A stretch of DNA of 43,745 nt from contig JASANZ010002084.1 in NCBI GenBank assembly GCA_030849805.1, positions 1-43,745 of the forward strand, written 5' to 3'. This document shows, piece by piece, positions 28,990 to 37,415 of this stretch. Origin of the DNA: Sergeia podlipaevii (Eukaryota > Euglenozoa > Kinetoplastea > Trypanosomatida > Trypanosomatidae). Made by a program: the position numbers and the translations under genes. Position 1 is the first letter of the stretch. Each line of letters begins with the position of its first letter. The notes beneath the pieces are model-generated. The model was not told the origin of the DNA and did no database searches. It was given only the letters and a program-made list of their open reading frames with translations.

Positions 28990-29319
28990 CTACGCACCCC
29001 ATTTTTGATATACCCACTCCTTATTATCCAGAGGACACACATTCCTTGTTTTTAACCATCGTGAGATGCAATGCATATGAAAAGCGTGGTTGCACATACC
29101 CCATGCCACTGTACAGTCTGTTGGTGACGTGCCCTGATTAGTCTGGCACTCGACACACATATCCATAATGTGATTGCGGCAAATGGCGCAGGTGTCCACT
29201 TGAATATCCCACGACCACATCGCAACAGCATTCCATTTTTTCAACTCGAAGCGCCGTTCGTCGCCTTCAGTGCTTTCATTTTGACCGCCTGCTGGCACTA
29301 CTTCTTTTTGTGAATCCAT
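28990..29319 (-). CDS. RBX1: RING-box protein RBX1/ROC1 (cullin-RING ligase subunit)
   Basis: This 109-residue protein matches RBX1 nearly end to end. A variable N-terminus of about 22 residues is followed by the cullin-binding strand ([17 protein letters not shown]) and then an RBX-type RING-H2. Candidate zinc ligands are C44, C47, C55, C58, C69, C76, H78, H81, C84, C95 and D98. The Asp as last ligand and the three-zinc pattern are diagnostic for RBX proteins as against other RING domains. It recruits ubiquitin-charged E2 to cullin scaffolds in nucleus and cytosol. The tail W-YQKWGA is a conserved ending. RBX2 is the alternative, but the WNAVA-WSWD strand favours RBX1. Confidence 0.96.
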   Translation of the reverse strand: MDSQKEVVPAGGQNESTEGDERRFELKKWNAVAMWSWDIQVDTCAICRNHIMDMCVECQTNQGTSPTDCTVAWGMCNHAFHMHCISRWLKTRNVCPLDNKEWVYQKWGA

Positions 29320-29740
29320 GCTCCAAAACAGTCGTTCTTGCAGTCCTTTGCGCTAATACCACCTCAGTAGGGGGAAACAAAAAAAGAAAAACACGAGATT
29401 TACAAAACGTTCTCTACCTTATTTTTGTAATCTTAGCACATAAATGCTCGTTATTATGTGAAAAGGGAAAATGAAAGAAAGAAAACAATGCATATATTTA
29501 AGTACACACAAAAACCGTAGGTGGCATTGTAATAATGGTTGTTTTCAAAACATAGATAAGTTATCTTTATGTTAGCTTCCCAGGCACAACGCATGCATTT
29601 TTCTGCGTAGCAAAGTAAGAAAGGCGTAGTATCGCATTGTTTATAGACGATGGCAACAGTTTAAATTTATTTCGCAATCCAAAACCCAAAATGTTAGGTG
29701 GAGTGGACCATCAAATAGAAAAAGAAAACTTATTTCGCGC
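29320..29740. other. Intergenic spacer
   Basis: No supported gene. It is the leader of RBX1 and 3' untranslated sequence of the methyltransferase gene, with A-rich patches near 29379-29387 and 29460-29485. One short plus-strand open frame (29637-29822) overlaps the methyltransferase end and is a shadow. Confidence 0.5.
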
Positions 29741-30814
29741 TTACATTAAAGTGAACGTACCATTAAGAAATATTTTATCCATCCGCTTGCCATTTTTCCT
29801 GTTTTCCCTTCTATTGCAGTGATAACAAAGCTCATGGCCCTCAACTTCCTTGAATCCAGCTTCGCGGAGAAGCTGCCGTGTATATTCCTTTTGAAAGAAA
29901 AACTGTGAAGTTCCATCTCCCTTTTGAAAAAACAACCCAGGTAGCTTTCCTTCATTTTTTGTGGCAAAGCGGAAAAAGTTGTGATCAGGGAAACCATAAT
30001 CACGAAAAAACAAAAATCCTCCAGGCTTCAGCACACTACCTAGTTGACGCAGCGCATATATCATGCTCTCCACACTTGGTAACGCAGAAAGAACAAATAC
30101 CAGTAAAATAACATCGTACTTTCTACCTTCTAGAGATGGAGCGTAAATGTTTATTTTCTGCGCCAGTGAGGTAGTCTCGGGTTTTAATTTCTTTATCTTT
30201 GGCTCATCGTTCCTCTCTCGTTGAACAGGCTCTATATCACACATAATATCGTAATCAAATACATGAAGTCGCTTCTGTTCAGCAAAGGGAACAGCGATTT
30301 CGTGTTTGGCAAAATAGCTGATGGCAGAAGAAGAAACATCAAACCCAACAAACTGGGCATTCGCATTCGTACATTCCCTCAATAACGGTAATAGCGTGCT
30401 TCCCTTCCCACATCCACATTCCAGAATCATCGGAGCTTCGTGTGTGTCATCAAGAAATGTCCTAATAAGTGGAAAGGCGTGTATAATTGTGTTCTTGATT
30501 GGGAAATGATTTTTATTGGTGGTGTAGTGCTTTTCCCAAGAACTCTTCTTATTTGAAGCGATGATACCACAATCGCCGCTGGCTGGTTGTTCTGGTTGAC
30601 GCTCCTCAGTACTGTGTAGTGTGCTTTCACATTTTTGCAGTGCTTCGGTGCATAACAATATGTAGGCCTTCACCAAGTTACGTTCCGCTTCTGATAAACT
30701 TTCTATCTTTTCATCCCACTCAAAGTCATTTGAATGGAATGTAACATCCTTTGCGTCGATGAACACGCCGCCGTTTCGATTTTTCGGTATGTGAATCGGC
30801 TCACTATCCTCCAT
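29741..30814 (-). CDS. tRNA (3-methylcytidine) methyltransferase, METTL2/6/8-Trm140 family
   Basis: This 357-residue protein is a class I SAM-dependent methyltransferase. The family start W-KHYTTNKNHFPIKN (about 93-108) precedes motif I, ECGCGKGSTLLPLL (132-145), then FDVSSSAI. Motif IV/post-motif signatures are VFVLSALPSV and LKPGGFLFFRDYG. The METTL-type QKGDGTSQFFF and a basic NRRENRKNGKRM tail complete the pattern. These proteins make m3C at position 32 of certain tRNAs. The insert rich in Lys and Glu (about 205-235) looks like a lineage-specific loop. The assignment to METTL2 versus METTL6 is not settled. It is the first supported gene of the leftward unit, next to the strand switch; a C/T-rich tract on the minus strand (mirror of 30880-30915) followed by AG near 30857-30854 lies just upstream. 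Confidence 0.93.
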   Translation of the reverse strand: MEDSEPIHIPKNRNGGVFIDAKDVTFHSNDFEWDEKIESLSEAERNLVKAYILLCTEALQKCESTLHSTEERQPEQPASGDCGIIASNKKSSWEKHYTTNKNHFPIKNTIIHAFPLIRTFLDDTHEAPMILECGCGKGSTLLPLLRECTNANAQFVGFDVSSSAISYFAKHEIAVPFAEQKRLHVFDYDIMCDIEPVQRERNDEPKIKKLKPETTSLAQKINIYAPSLEGRKYDVILLVFVLSALPSVESMIYALRQLGSVLKPGGFLFFRDYGFPDHNFFRFATKNEGKLPGLFFQKGDGTSQFFFQKEYTRQLLREAGFKEVEGHELCYHCNRRENRKNGKRMDKIFLNGTFTLM

Positions 30815-31721
30815 ACGCTCTTGCTCCTTTCACAACAACTGTAATCCTGTGATCTACTGTTTGCTTTATTCACGGCAGAGAGAAGCGAAAGAAAGAAAAA
30901 GAGGAAGGGGGAGGACATGTATTGAAAGTTTGAGTATTTTCACATAGCGCGCGGGCGGGCTCGAATTGGTTTTCTTTGTTGCGAGGCCGGGCGTCCCGGC
31001 CGAGGAGGGGGGGGGGGCGGCGGCAGTTTCTGTTAGTTGGGACATGGCTGCCTTTTTCTCTCCAGAATCCGAGTCTTTATCTCTCTTACAAAAGGCGTGG
31101 CATACTTGTGGGAACTTTTCTTTTACGTTCAACATGCGTCTTCCGCCTGTGTTTTGCATGACGCAAGGAGGAATGAGTATGGAGGAAACGGAGTTGTGTG
31201 AATGATAGAGGAACAGTAGCAGGGAAGGTGCCACGAGAAGCCGAAGTGTGATTGAACCCTCTTTTTCTGCCCTCTTTTTCACCTCTGATCACATTAGTAA
31301 ACGTGTTGTAAACCTAGTGAATGTTAACTTATTATTATTACTATTTTGACTCAATTATCTCTCAAATGCACTTTAACATGGGCTACTGGTTTTATCAGCA
31401 ATGGGCATTTGAAGAAAATCCTTGTTTGCATCCTAGCAAGTGACTTCCATAATCGTAAATATAAAAGACTGCATATCCATTTTATTTTCTTTCTCTGCTT
31501 TCTGGGATGATTTGAGCGAAAATGTGTTACTGAACAGAAATACTTGTTCTACAGCGTATGTCCAAGAAGGAAACAGAACCCTGTAGTGCTTAATATTGCT
31601 TTTTTTTTCTCACACATTTCTTTTTCTAGCAACATTTATATTCTTTAACGAATTAGGCACAGCGAAAAACTAATAACATTCATTTAAGGTAGCGGCAATT
31701 TATAGATACATTTTCTTCCCC
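30815..31721. promoter_or_regulatory. Divergent strand-switch region, likely transcription start zone
   Basis: All supported genes to the left are on the minus strand and all to the right on the plus strand, so the two polycistronic units diverge here. In kinetoplastids such divergent regions are where RNA polymerase II starts, usually marked by histone variants rather than classic promoters. The sequence holds a GC-rich core (about 30949-31040) including an uninterrupted run of 11 G at 31007-31017. AT-rich arms lie on either side. Overlapping open frames over the GC-rich core on both strands are not convincing genes. Confidence 0.8.
31601..31629 (+). promoter_or_regulatory. Predicted spliced-leader acceptor of SPT16
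   Basis: A T/C-rich tract ends in TAG with the AG at 31628-31629, about 93 bases before the SPT16 ATG. It is the strongest polypyrimidine-AG pair in this stretch. Further AGs closer to the ATG (about 31688-31705) are possible alternatives without as good a tract. Confidence 0.6.
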
Positions 31722-34700
31722 ATGCAGCAGTTCACTTTGTCTACTGCCCGCTTGTCTTCTCTTTTGCAGTCATGGGCTTCTACAACGGACTCAATTGGTA
31801 GGCAGTGCAGTGCCCTTGTTTTTGTTTTTGGAGACATTACCCCAAATACGTATCAAAACCAACGCGGGCAGGCAGTTTTGCAGTACCTTTTGAATGCCAA
31901 CATGCCTGTGGCAAATGTGGCCTCTATCATAACGAAGGAAAGTGCTATAATTTTTCACGATGGAAACATCAACGTACAGATCCCAGAGATGAGCAAGTAC
32001 AAAATTGAAGTGGTCAGTTCCCTTAACGAAGGGAACGGAAAAGGCGCCATACTGGATGCTTTGTCTGATAAAGTTGCGGCGGCTGCGCTAAAGGAGTTTT
32101 CGATTCAAGAGGGCTCTTTTGCTACGACATTTATGTCTGTTGTAAAGGAGAGTGCGGCAGGCAGCGACAAGCTGGTGGAGGCTGCGCAGTTTTTTGGCGA
32201 ACTGCTCTTTGTTAAGGATACAGGGGCGCTGGAGAGCATCGAGAAGGCTGCTGGCCTTTGCAAGGCCGTCTTTCGCCGCTACGCCCGCAGACAGATTGAG
32301 GATCAGCTGTCCTCTGCTTCACCAAAGATGCTGCTGGAGCTGAGGGAGTCGCTTTGCCAGACACTGGAGCACCCAAACACGATCGAAGGACTTGAGGCAC
32401 TCGACACATCAGCGTTTTCCCTTGCCACTCTCCTTACGCCCTGCATTTTTCACAAAGGGACGTACATTGCAGATATGCAAGTGGATGCCAATCAGCTGAG
32501 AGATGCTACAAGTGTTGCTACGCGCGGAGACGTGATTGTTGTTCGCTTTGGTGCAAAGAATAACAGCAACGCTGCGTTCATGGCGCGTACACTGATTGTT
32601 GAGTCGAATGCTCCATCGAATGTTAAGGAAGCCTACGACTTTGTTTACGATGTGAGCGAGGAGGTTTTAAAACTGCTTCGTCCAGGCGCGGTGCTCAAGG
32701 ACATTTACAGTCAAGTTGTTGAGTTTGCTAACACAAGAAACGCATACTTTTCACAGTACTTGGGCAAGTCCTTTGGATTTTCAACTGGCCTTTTGGTACT
32801 CGAACCTCGTGGAAGTATTGCAGAGAAGGGCGTAGCAGTTGTCCAGGATGACATGAGCTTTGTGGTACGTGTCTTTTTAGACGAGGTGCCAGATGAAGGC
32901 GAAAACCCCAGTGGCACGTATGCAGTGGAGCTGGCAGACACTGTGATTGTCAAGGATGGCGCGGCCATTCTTCAGACCAAGGTGGCGCGCCGGCTTGACG
33001 AGATACTTTACCAAAACATGGATGGTGAGGAAGCTGGTGATTCAGACGATAAACGCGCAGGGCGTGATCTCACAAAGATTACTCGCCAGGGTGCCTCTGA
33101 CACTGTTATTGTTTCTCGAGAAGCACAGAGGGAAACCGAGCTCCGACGCTTGCTGGCTGAGCTACGCGCTGAGTTTGCCGCAGTGGGTGGAAAGAAGGTG
33201 GCTCAGTCACCATCGGAGGAGCTTTACGCACAGGAAATTGGTAAGCTTTCGAGAGGCGACATAAATCCCTTTTTGAAGGACGACCAGGTACCCCCAGATG
33301 GTGCGAGAAAGGGCATTTTTGTGCAATCTGATAAGAAGGTGGTATGGTTTCCTATTTGTGGCAGCAGCACTTCTTTTCACATCTCTACGATAAGCAAGGT
33401 CGATGTTAAGACTGAAGGGGATGCGTATACGATGACAGTGGTTTTTCACTCACTCCAGGAATCCAACGTGGCCTATAAGCTGAACCGCACAAAGGTATTT
33501 GTTAAGGAGCTCAACTATCGTTGCTCAAAGGATGTATTCACTGATGTCCAGGTTGCCATACAATCTGTTTTGCAGCGCATTCGTAATGAAGACGCGGCTC
33601 GAAAGCGTAGCATGACTGCAACAGGAACAAGTAGGCTAATCATCGGCACACCCGAGGCACGTCTTATGAATGTCAAGCTGAGGCCTCCTATTGCTGTTGG
33701 CCGTCAAAGTAAGGGCTGCGTGGGGAACCTTGAGCTTCACGAAAATGGGTTGCGGTTCTCATTTCTCGGGGGAACTCCAGTAGACATTCTATTTGATAAT
33801 ATTAAGAATGTTATTTTTCAGCCTTCTCAGCACACTATTTACGTCATCTACCACATTACTCTCAAAAAGCCAATGGAGTTGGGACGCAAGGCTGCGACTG
33901 AGCTGCAGTTTGTTGCCGAGGTGATGGAAAGCAGCGAGGCCGCCACTGGAGCACGCCGGACGTATGAAGAGGAAGTCCTTGCAGAAGAGAGAGACCAGAT
34001 GCGAATCAATGAAATTAACAAGATTTTCAAGGGCTTCGCTGCATCTGTGGAGAAGAAGAGCGGGTCGTTGATCAAGACTCAGCTACCTATGCGCAACTTT
34101 TCTTTCGATGGTGTTCATACACGCTCAGCTACCACGTTCAAGGGCAGCCGAGAGGTTCTGTGGGCAGTGAGCGATTGGCCTGCTTTTACTTACCGAGTGG
34201 ATGAGATTGAGGTTGCGTTTCTTGAAAGGGTGATCGCGGGAGGATCCACAATTGATGTTTCTTTGGTCCCAAAGGACTACAGCAAGCCAGTGGCAACTAT
34301 CAACGCTATTCCATCTGCACAGCTTGATGCGATTAAAGACTGGTGTTTGGTCGCCGGGGTGTACTACGTCGAAGCGGGCGTTAACATTAACTGGCGAGAG
34401 ATTATGAAGAATATCGCAGCCGATCCTGAATGGAATCCGTGGGATGAGGAAGAGGGATGGGCCCTCATGAACGGTGGAGACAATGATGAAGAGGATTCTG
34501 GATCGGAGATGTCTGACTCAACATACAACGAGGAGGAGGATGAAGAGTCATCAGATGACGATGACAGCTCTTGGCTGGAAGATGATGAAGAAAGCGACGA
34601 GGACAGCTCCGACGATGGCAGTGGCGACGACGATGAGTCTAGCGCCTTAAGCTGGGATGAATTGGATCGCCGTGCCGTAGAGCAGGATCGCAAGCGGACG

Positions 34701-34847
34701 TACAGTGATGATGACGAAGGTGGGGCGGCCCGTAAGCGTCCGCGCACCGCGGCTCCTCCTCGCCTACCCGCCGCTCCCCAGCCTAGGCAAGCAAAGGCAC
34801 CTATACAATATGGCAAGAGTGTTGTGCCGCCACCCCGCCGCTTTTAA
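31722..34847 (+). CDS. SPT16: FACT histone chaperone subunit SPT16
   Basis: This 1041-residue protein is the large FACT subunit, which loosens and rebuilds nucleosomes during transcription and replication in the nucleus. It has the N-terminal aminopeptidase-like domain (about 1-430, without catalytic metal residues needed for peptidase activity in this family), a middle pair of PH-like domains (about 520-900), and an acidic Asp/Glu/Ser tail (about 908-974). The end is basic and Pro-rich with a nuclear-localisation-type KRPRT motif. The SWDELDRRAVEQDR motif after the acidic stretch is typical of SPT16. The partner in kinetoplastids is POB3. It is the first supported gene of the rightward unit. 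The length matches yeast and human SPT16. Confidence 0.95.
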   Translation: MQQFTLSTARLSSLLQSWASTTDSIGRQCSALVFVFGDITPNTYQNQRGQAVLQYLLNANMPVANVASIITKESAIIFHDGNINVQIPEMSKYKIEVVSSLNEGNGKGAILDALSDKVAAAALKEFSIQEGSFATTFMSVVKESAAGSDKLVEAAQFFGELLFVKDTGALESIEKAAGLCKAVFRRYARRQIEDQLSSASPKMLLELRESLCQTLEHPNTIEGLEALDTSAFSLATLLTPCIFHKGTYIADMQVDANQLRDATSVATRGDVIVVRFGAKNNSNAAFMARTLIVESNAPSNVKEAYDFVYDVSEEVLKLLRPGAVLKDIYSQVVEFANTRNAYFSQYLGKSFGFSTGLLVLEPRGSIAEKGVAVVQDDMSFVVRVFLDEVPDEGENPSGTYAVELADTVIVKDGAAILQTKVARRLDEILYQNMDGEEAGDSDDKRAGRDLTKITRQGASDTVIVSREAQRETELRRLLAELRAEFAAVGGKKVAQSPSEELYAQEIGKLSRGDINPFLKDDQVPPDGARKGIFVQSDKKVVWFPICGSSTSFHISTISKVDVKTEGDAYTMTVVFHSLQESNVAYKLNRTKVFVKELNYRCSKDVFTDVQVAIQSVLQRIRNEDAARKRSMTATGTSRLIIGTPEARLMNVKLRPPIAVGRQSKGCVGNLELHENGLRFSFLGGTPVDILFDNIKNVIFQPSQHTIYVIYHITLKKPMELGRKAATELQFVAEVMESSEAATGARRTYEEEVLAEERDQMRINEINKIFKGFAASVEKKSGSLIKTQLPMRNFSFDGVHTRSATTFKGSREVLWAVSDWPAFTYRVDEIEVAFLERVIAGGSTIDVSLVPKDYSKPVATINAIPSAQLDAIKDWCLVAGVYYVEAGVNINWREIMKNIAADPEWNPWDEEEGWALMNGGDNDEEDSGSEMSDSTYNEEEDEESSDDDDSSWLEDDEESDEDSSDDGSGDDDESSALSWDELDRRAVEQDRKRTYSDDDEGGAARKRPRTAAPPRLPAAPQPRQAKAPIQYGKSVVPPPRRF

Positions 34848-35625
34848 TGCTATTACTTGGTAGCTGTTGTTAAATGGGTGACATTGAGCAACATACATGC
34901 TACTCATCGAAACAATAACGCATGTTTCCACCCCTATTTTCTTCAAGAAAAAGGAAAAAAAGAGAACAAAAAAAATGAAAATGAAAGTATTGATAGAGAA
35001 TGCATAGAAGTGAAGTGGCTTGTTACAGGTGCGGACCCCTTCACATGATTCCCTTATGAGTTTCTGTGTGCATGCAACGCGGAAATATCTACCACATAGC
35101 ACACGTGATTTTTTAAAAATTTCTTATGCGAAATGTAAGGCGAATCCGTGTTTTTTTTTGTTATTAAGTTCAAGGAAAACAAGTAACGCTCAACAAGATT
35201 ATTATTTTGAACTGAATTCAGAGTGTCTGTCTAAGGCGACCACGCACACAAACAAGCAACAACAACAACAACAAATATGCAACGTGGAAGAACGTTTTTT
35301 TATTTAGTCCTTTAGGCGCCTCTTTAGTTTAGAGGGAGACGTGGAGAGATTAGGTGTTTCAAGTGTCATCAGTGTCTTCAACTTGGGGCAGAGTTGAGGT
35401 CATATATCTAATGTGCTTCTTTGATGCAGGGAATCTGTTGATTGCTAAGCGAGTATTCATTAAACGTACTTTACAATGGGATCTGCACACTGTTGATATT
35501 TTGTTAAATTGTTCAGTCTGTCTTTTTTTCTTCTTTGCAAACCACAAGAAACTAGTATTTGTTGTTTCACGGCGCATATACAAAGATAAGCAAACATATC
35601 CAACTATAGGTACAAAATACCTGCA
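34848..35625. other. Intergenic region between SPT16 and NAA20
   Basis: No supported gene. It includes T/A-rich runs, a CAA repeat at about 35257-35273 and the pyrimidine tract of the NAA20 acceptor. A 91-residue frame (35354-35629) runs up to NAA20 but is Phe/Cys-rich over the pyrimidine tract and shows no domain. Confidence 0.5.
35517..35548 (+). promoter_or_regulatory. Predicted spliced-leader acceptor of NAA20
   Basis: A TCT-rich tract (about 35517-35536) is followed by the first AG at 35547-35548, about 77 bases upstream of the NAA20 ATG. Spacing and order fit trans-splicing. Confidence 0.6.
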
Positions 35626-36186
35626 ATGACTACATATCGCGATATGCGTCTAACTGACACGTTGTCATTTAACTTTGTTAACTTAGATCAACTAACAGAG
35701 ACTTATAGCACTTCCTTTTATGGGGGATACATGACTCAGTGGCCTGAGTACCAGCGCATTTGCGTTCACCCGACGACTGGGCTTCCAATGGCTTATTCTT
35801 TGGGAAAAGCGGAAGGAATGGGGGAGGACTTTCATGGTCACGTATCTGCCGTCACGGTTGCACCGACTTTTCGGCGCCTGGGCGTGGGTGAGACGCTCAT
35901 GAAGGAACTGGAGAAGATTACACTTCATGTTCACAATGCTTACTTTGTCGACTTGTTTGTAAGGAAAAGCAACCAAGTAGCACAGGACATGTATCATCAA
36001 TTGGGATACATCATTTACAGAACAGTGTTATCGTACTATCATTGTGACGGTCCAAAGGGTCCCTTTAAGAGCGATGAGGATGCCCTTGACATGCGCAAGG
36101 CGATGCCACGTGATAAGGAGCGCGCGAAAAGTAGTGTCATTCCACTTAGCAAGCCAATTAAGCCGGAGAATCTTGAATGGAACTGA
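35626..36186 (+). CDS. NAA20: NatB N-terminal acetyltransferase catalytic subunit NAA20
   Basis: This 186-residue GNAT enzyme acetylates protein N-termini starting Met-Asp/Glu/Asn in the cytosol as part of NatB with NAA25. Visible features are the opening LTDTLSFNFVNLDQLTE, the GKAEG strand, HGHVSAVTVAP, the acetyl-CoA loop RRLGVG (83-88) and YFVDLFVRKSNQVAQDMYHQLGY. The C-terminal DALDMRKAM-RDK block is specific to NAA20 as against NAA10. Full length for the family. It follows SPT16 on the same strand; the pairing is only co-transcription. Confidence 0.96.
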   Translation: MTTYRDMRLTDTLSFNFVNLDQLTETYSTSFYGGYMTQWPEYQRICVHPTTGLPMAYSLGKAEGMGEDFHGHVSAVTVAPTFRRLGVGETLMKELEKITLHVHNAYFVDLFVRKSNQVAQDMYHQLGYIIYRTVLSYYHCDGPKGPFKSDEDALDMRKAMPRDKERAKSSVIPLSKPIKPENLEWN

Positions 36187-36845
36187 TTAGCCACTTTAGC
36201 CTTTTTATCGTAATCGGCGTGTACAAAGGACGAAATGACGATGAGGTGAAGTTAGGCTTATCTATGATGTTGTTGAGGAACACAGAAGCACGATTCTTTT
36301 TTTATTGTTGTAAAGCATTAAAGAAAAAATAACATCAAAGGTCATACATATAGTAGCTACTCGCCAGCGTACCTATAGCTAGGGGCATCGTTATTCCTTC
36401 TTCTTCAATCGTTTTTCTTTCTTTCTCTTCAATATACTGAAAATTATGTTTACTATCTTCCTTTTGTCTTCTCTTTTTGTACCAGCGCATCTTTTTTCAA
36501 AATGTCCTTTACTTCCTTTTTATAGAGTAGTTTTGCTGTGTGCTTTGCTGAAGATAACATTTCTTGCCCCTTTTTTTTTCCTATGTGTGCTTTTATTGCA
36601 CAGTATGGAAATACCACTGGCTGTGGCTGGAGATCTATCGTATTAGCGTTGTGTGCTGCCCATCAAGTCGCGCGCATCACTACCGAGTTGAGTACAGGCT
36701 GATATCGTATACCAGGCGCTGAGGTTTGCTTGCGTGCCCAAGATGAATTTTATGAGAGTTCAACGGAGAAGAATATAGAATGACATGCCATAATTAACGA
36801 AACTTCAATGAGGACAATTGCTTGGCGGTTGCAAACGATGAAACC
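36187..36845. other. Intergenic region after NAA20
   Basis: No supported gene. It begins with NAA20 3' untranslated sequence, then T/C-rich tracts at about 36390-36440, 36455-36475 and 36567-36590. A 66-residue hydrophobic frame (36446-36646) is produced by those tracts. The pyrimidine tracts may be leftover splice signals of the decayed LRR gene that follows. Confidence 0.45.
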
Positions 36846-37338
36846 TTCAGTGCGGTCGAGTGCTCCAATGGGTTGCCGCAACACTTTTGGCTGGATTCTT
36901 GATAGTCCCAACGTTTAGAGGCTTGATCTTTGCGAAAGCGACATCAACAACCTCAATCTTTTATGGCGTACGACTCGCACCATAAAACCACCCTTTACTC
37001 ACTACTGCATCTAGAGCGTGGAAAACAAGCATTTTTTTTTTTGGGAGATCATGCATTTCTAGAAGAACTCCATCTTTTCCCATAACCTGTTTCCAATCTG
37101 GCGCCACCTTCTGGCTTCACTCCGCTACGAGCATTTGACGTCTCCAACATCACTACAACGGATCTTACGCTACTAGAGAAACTGAATGTTTTTCGGTATG
37201 CGGACATCTCATCACTTACGACAGCCTCCGCTTTAAAGAAGCTATTCATTATGAACACTGCGGCGAAGAATATTTTGGTGCTCTTGGCGTGTCCACTACT
37301 AGAAGAGGTGTCAAATAGCAGCTGCATAGGCCTCTCTC
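36846..37338 (+). pseudogene. Decayed leucine-rich-repeat protein gene, truncated by the retroelement
   Basis: Reading across frames gives LRR-type sequence broken by stops. One stretch (about 36916-37008) reads RLDLCESDINNLNLLW. After stops, a longer open one (about 37096-37338) reads LRAFDVSNITTTDLTLLEKLNVF, then ISSLTTASALKKLFI and LACPLLEEVS. The spacing of about 22-24 residues and the phase of Leu/Val fit the LRR proteins common in trypanosome variable regions. No intact start was found. The similarity ends where the retroelement's 5' hallmark begins at 37339, so the element probably inserted into it or an adjacent copy. The frame is broken at least twice. Confidence 0.6.
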
Positions 37339-37415
37339 CCCTGATGATGCCGGCCACCTCTTCGTGGCATCAGGGACTAGTAACCCGTGTTGGGGGAAGC
37401 CAGAAGCCTGCAAAT
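37339..37415 (+). ncRNA. Retroelement 5' hallmark: HDV-like ribozyme / internal promoter (Pr77-type)
   Basis: The octamer at 37339-37346 (CCCTGATG) pairs perfectly with 37368-37375 (CATCAGGG). Between them GCCAC (37353-37357) can pair with GTGGC (37364-37368, sharing one base with the outer helix). This matches the known 77-base 5' region of L1Tc/ingi elements, which acts as an internal promoter and folds as a hepatitis-delta-like self-cleaving ribozyme that frees the element's 5' end. The helices are seen; activity is inferred, and the P4 part was not modelled. Confidence 0.65.

Noticed and set aside
30866..31282. Minus-strand 138-residue open frame, and overlapping plus-strand frames, in the strand-switch region
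   Set aside because: It would end only about 50 bases before the methyltransferase ATG and run into that gene's predicted splice signal. It is rich in homopolymer-coded residues, overlaps an equally open plus-strand frame, and shows no domain.
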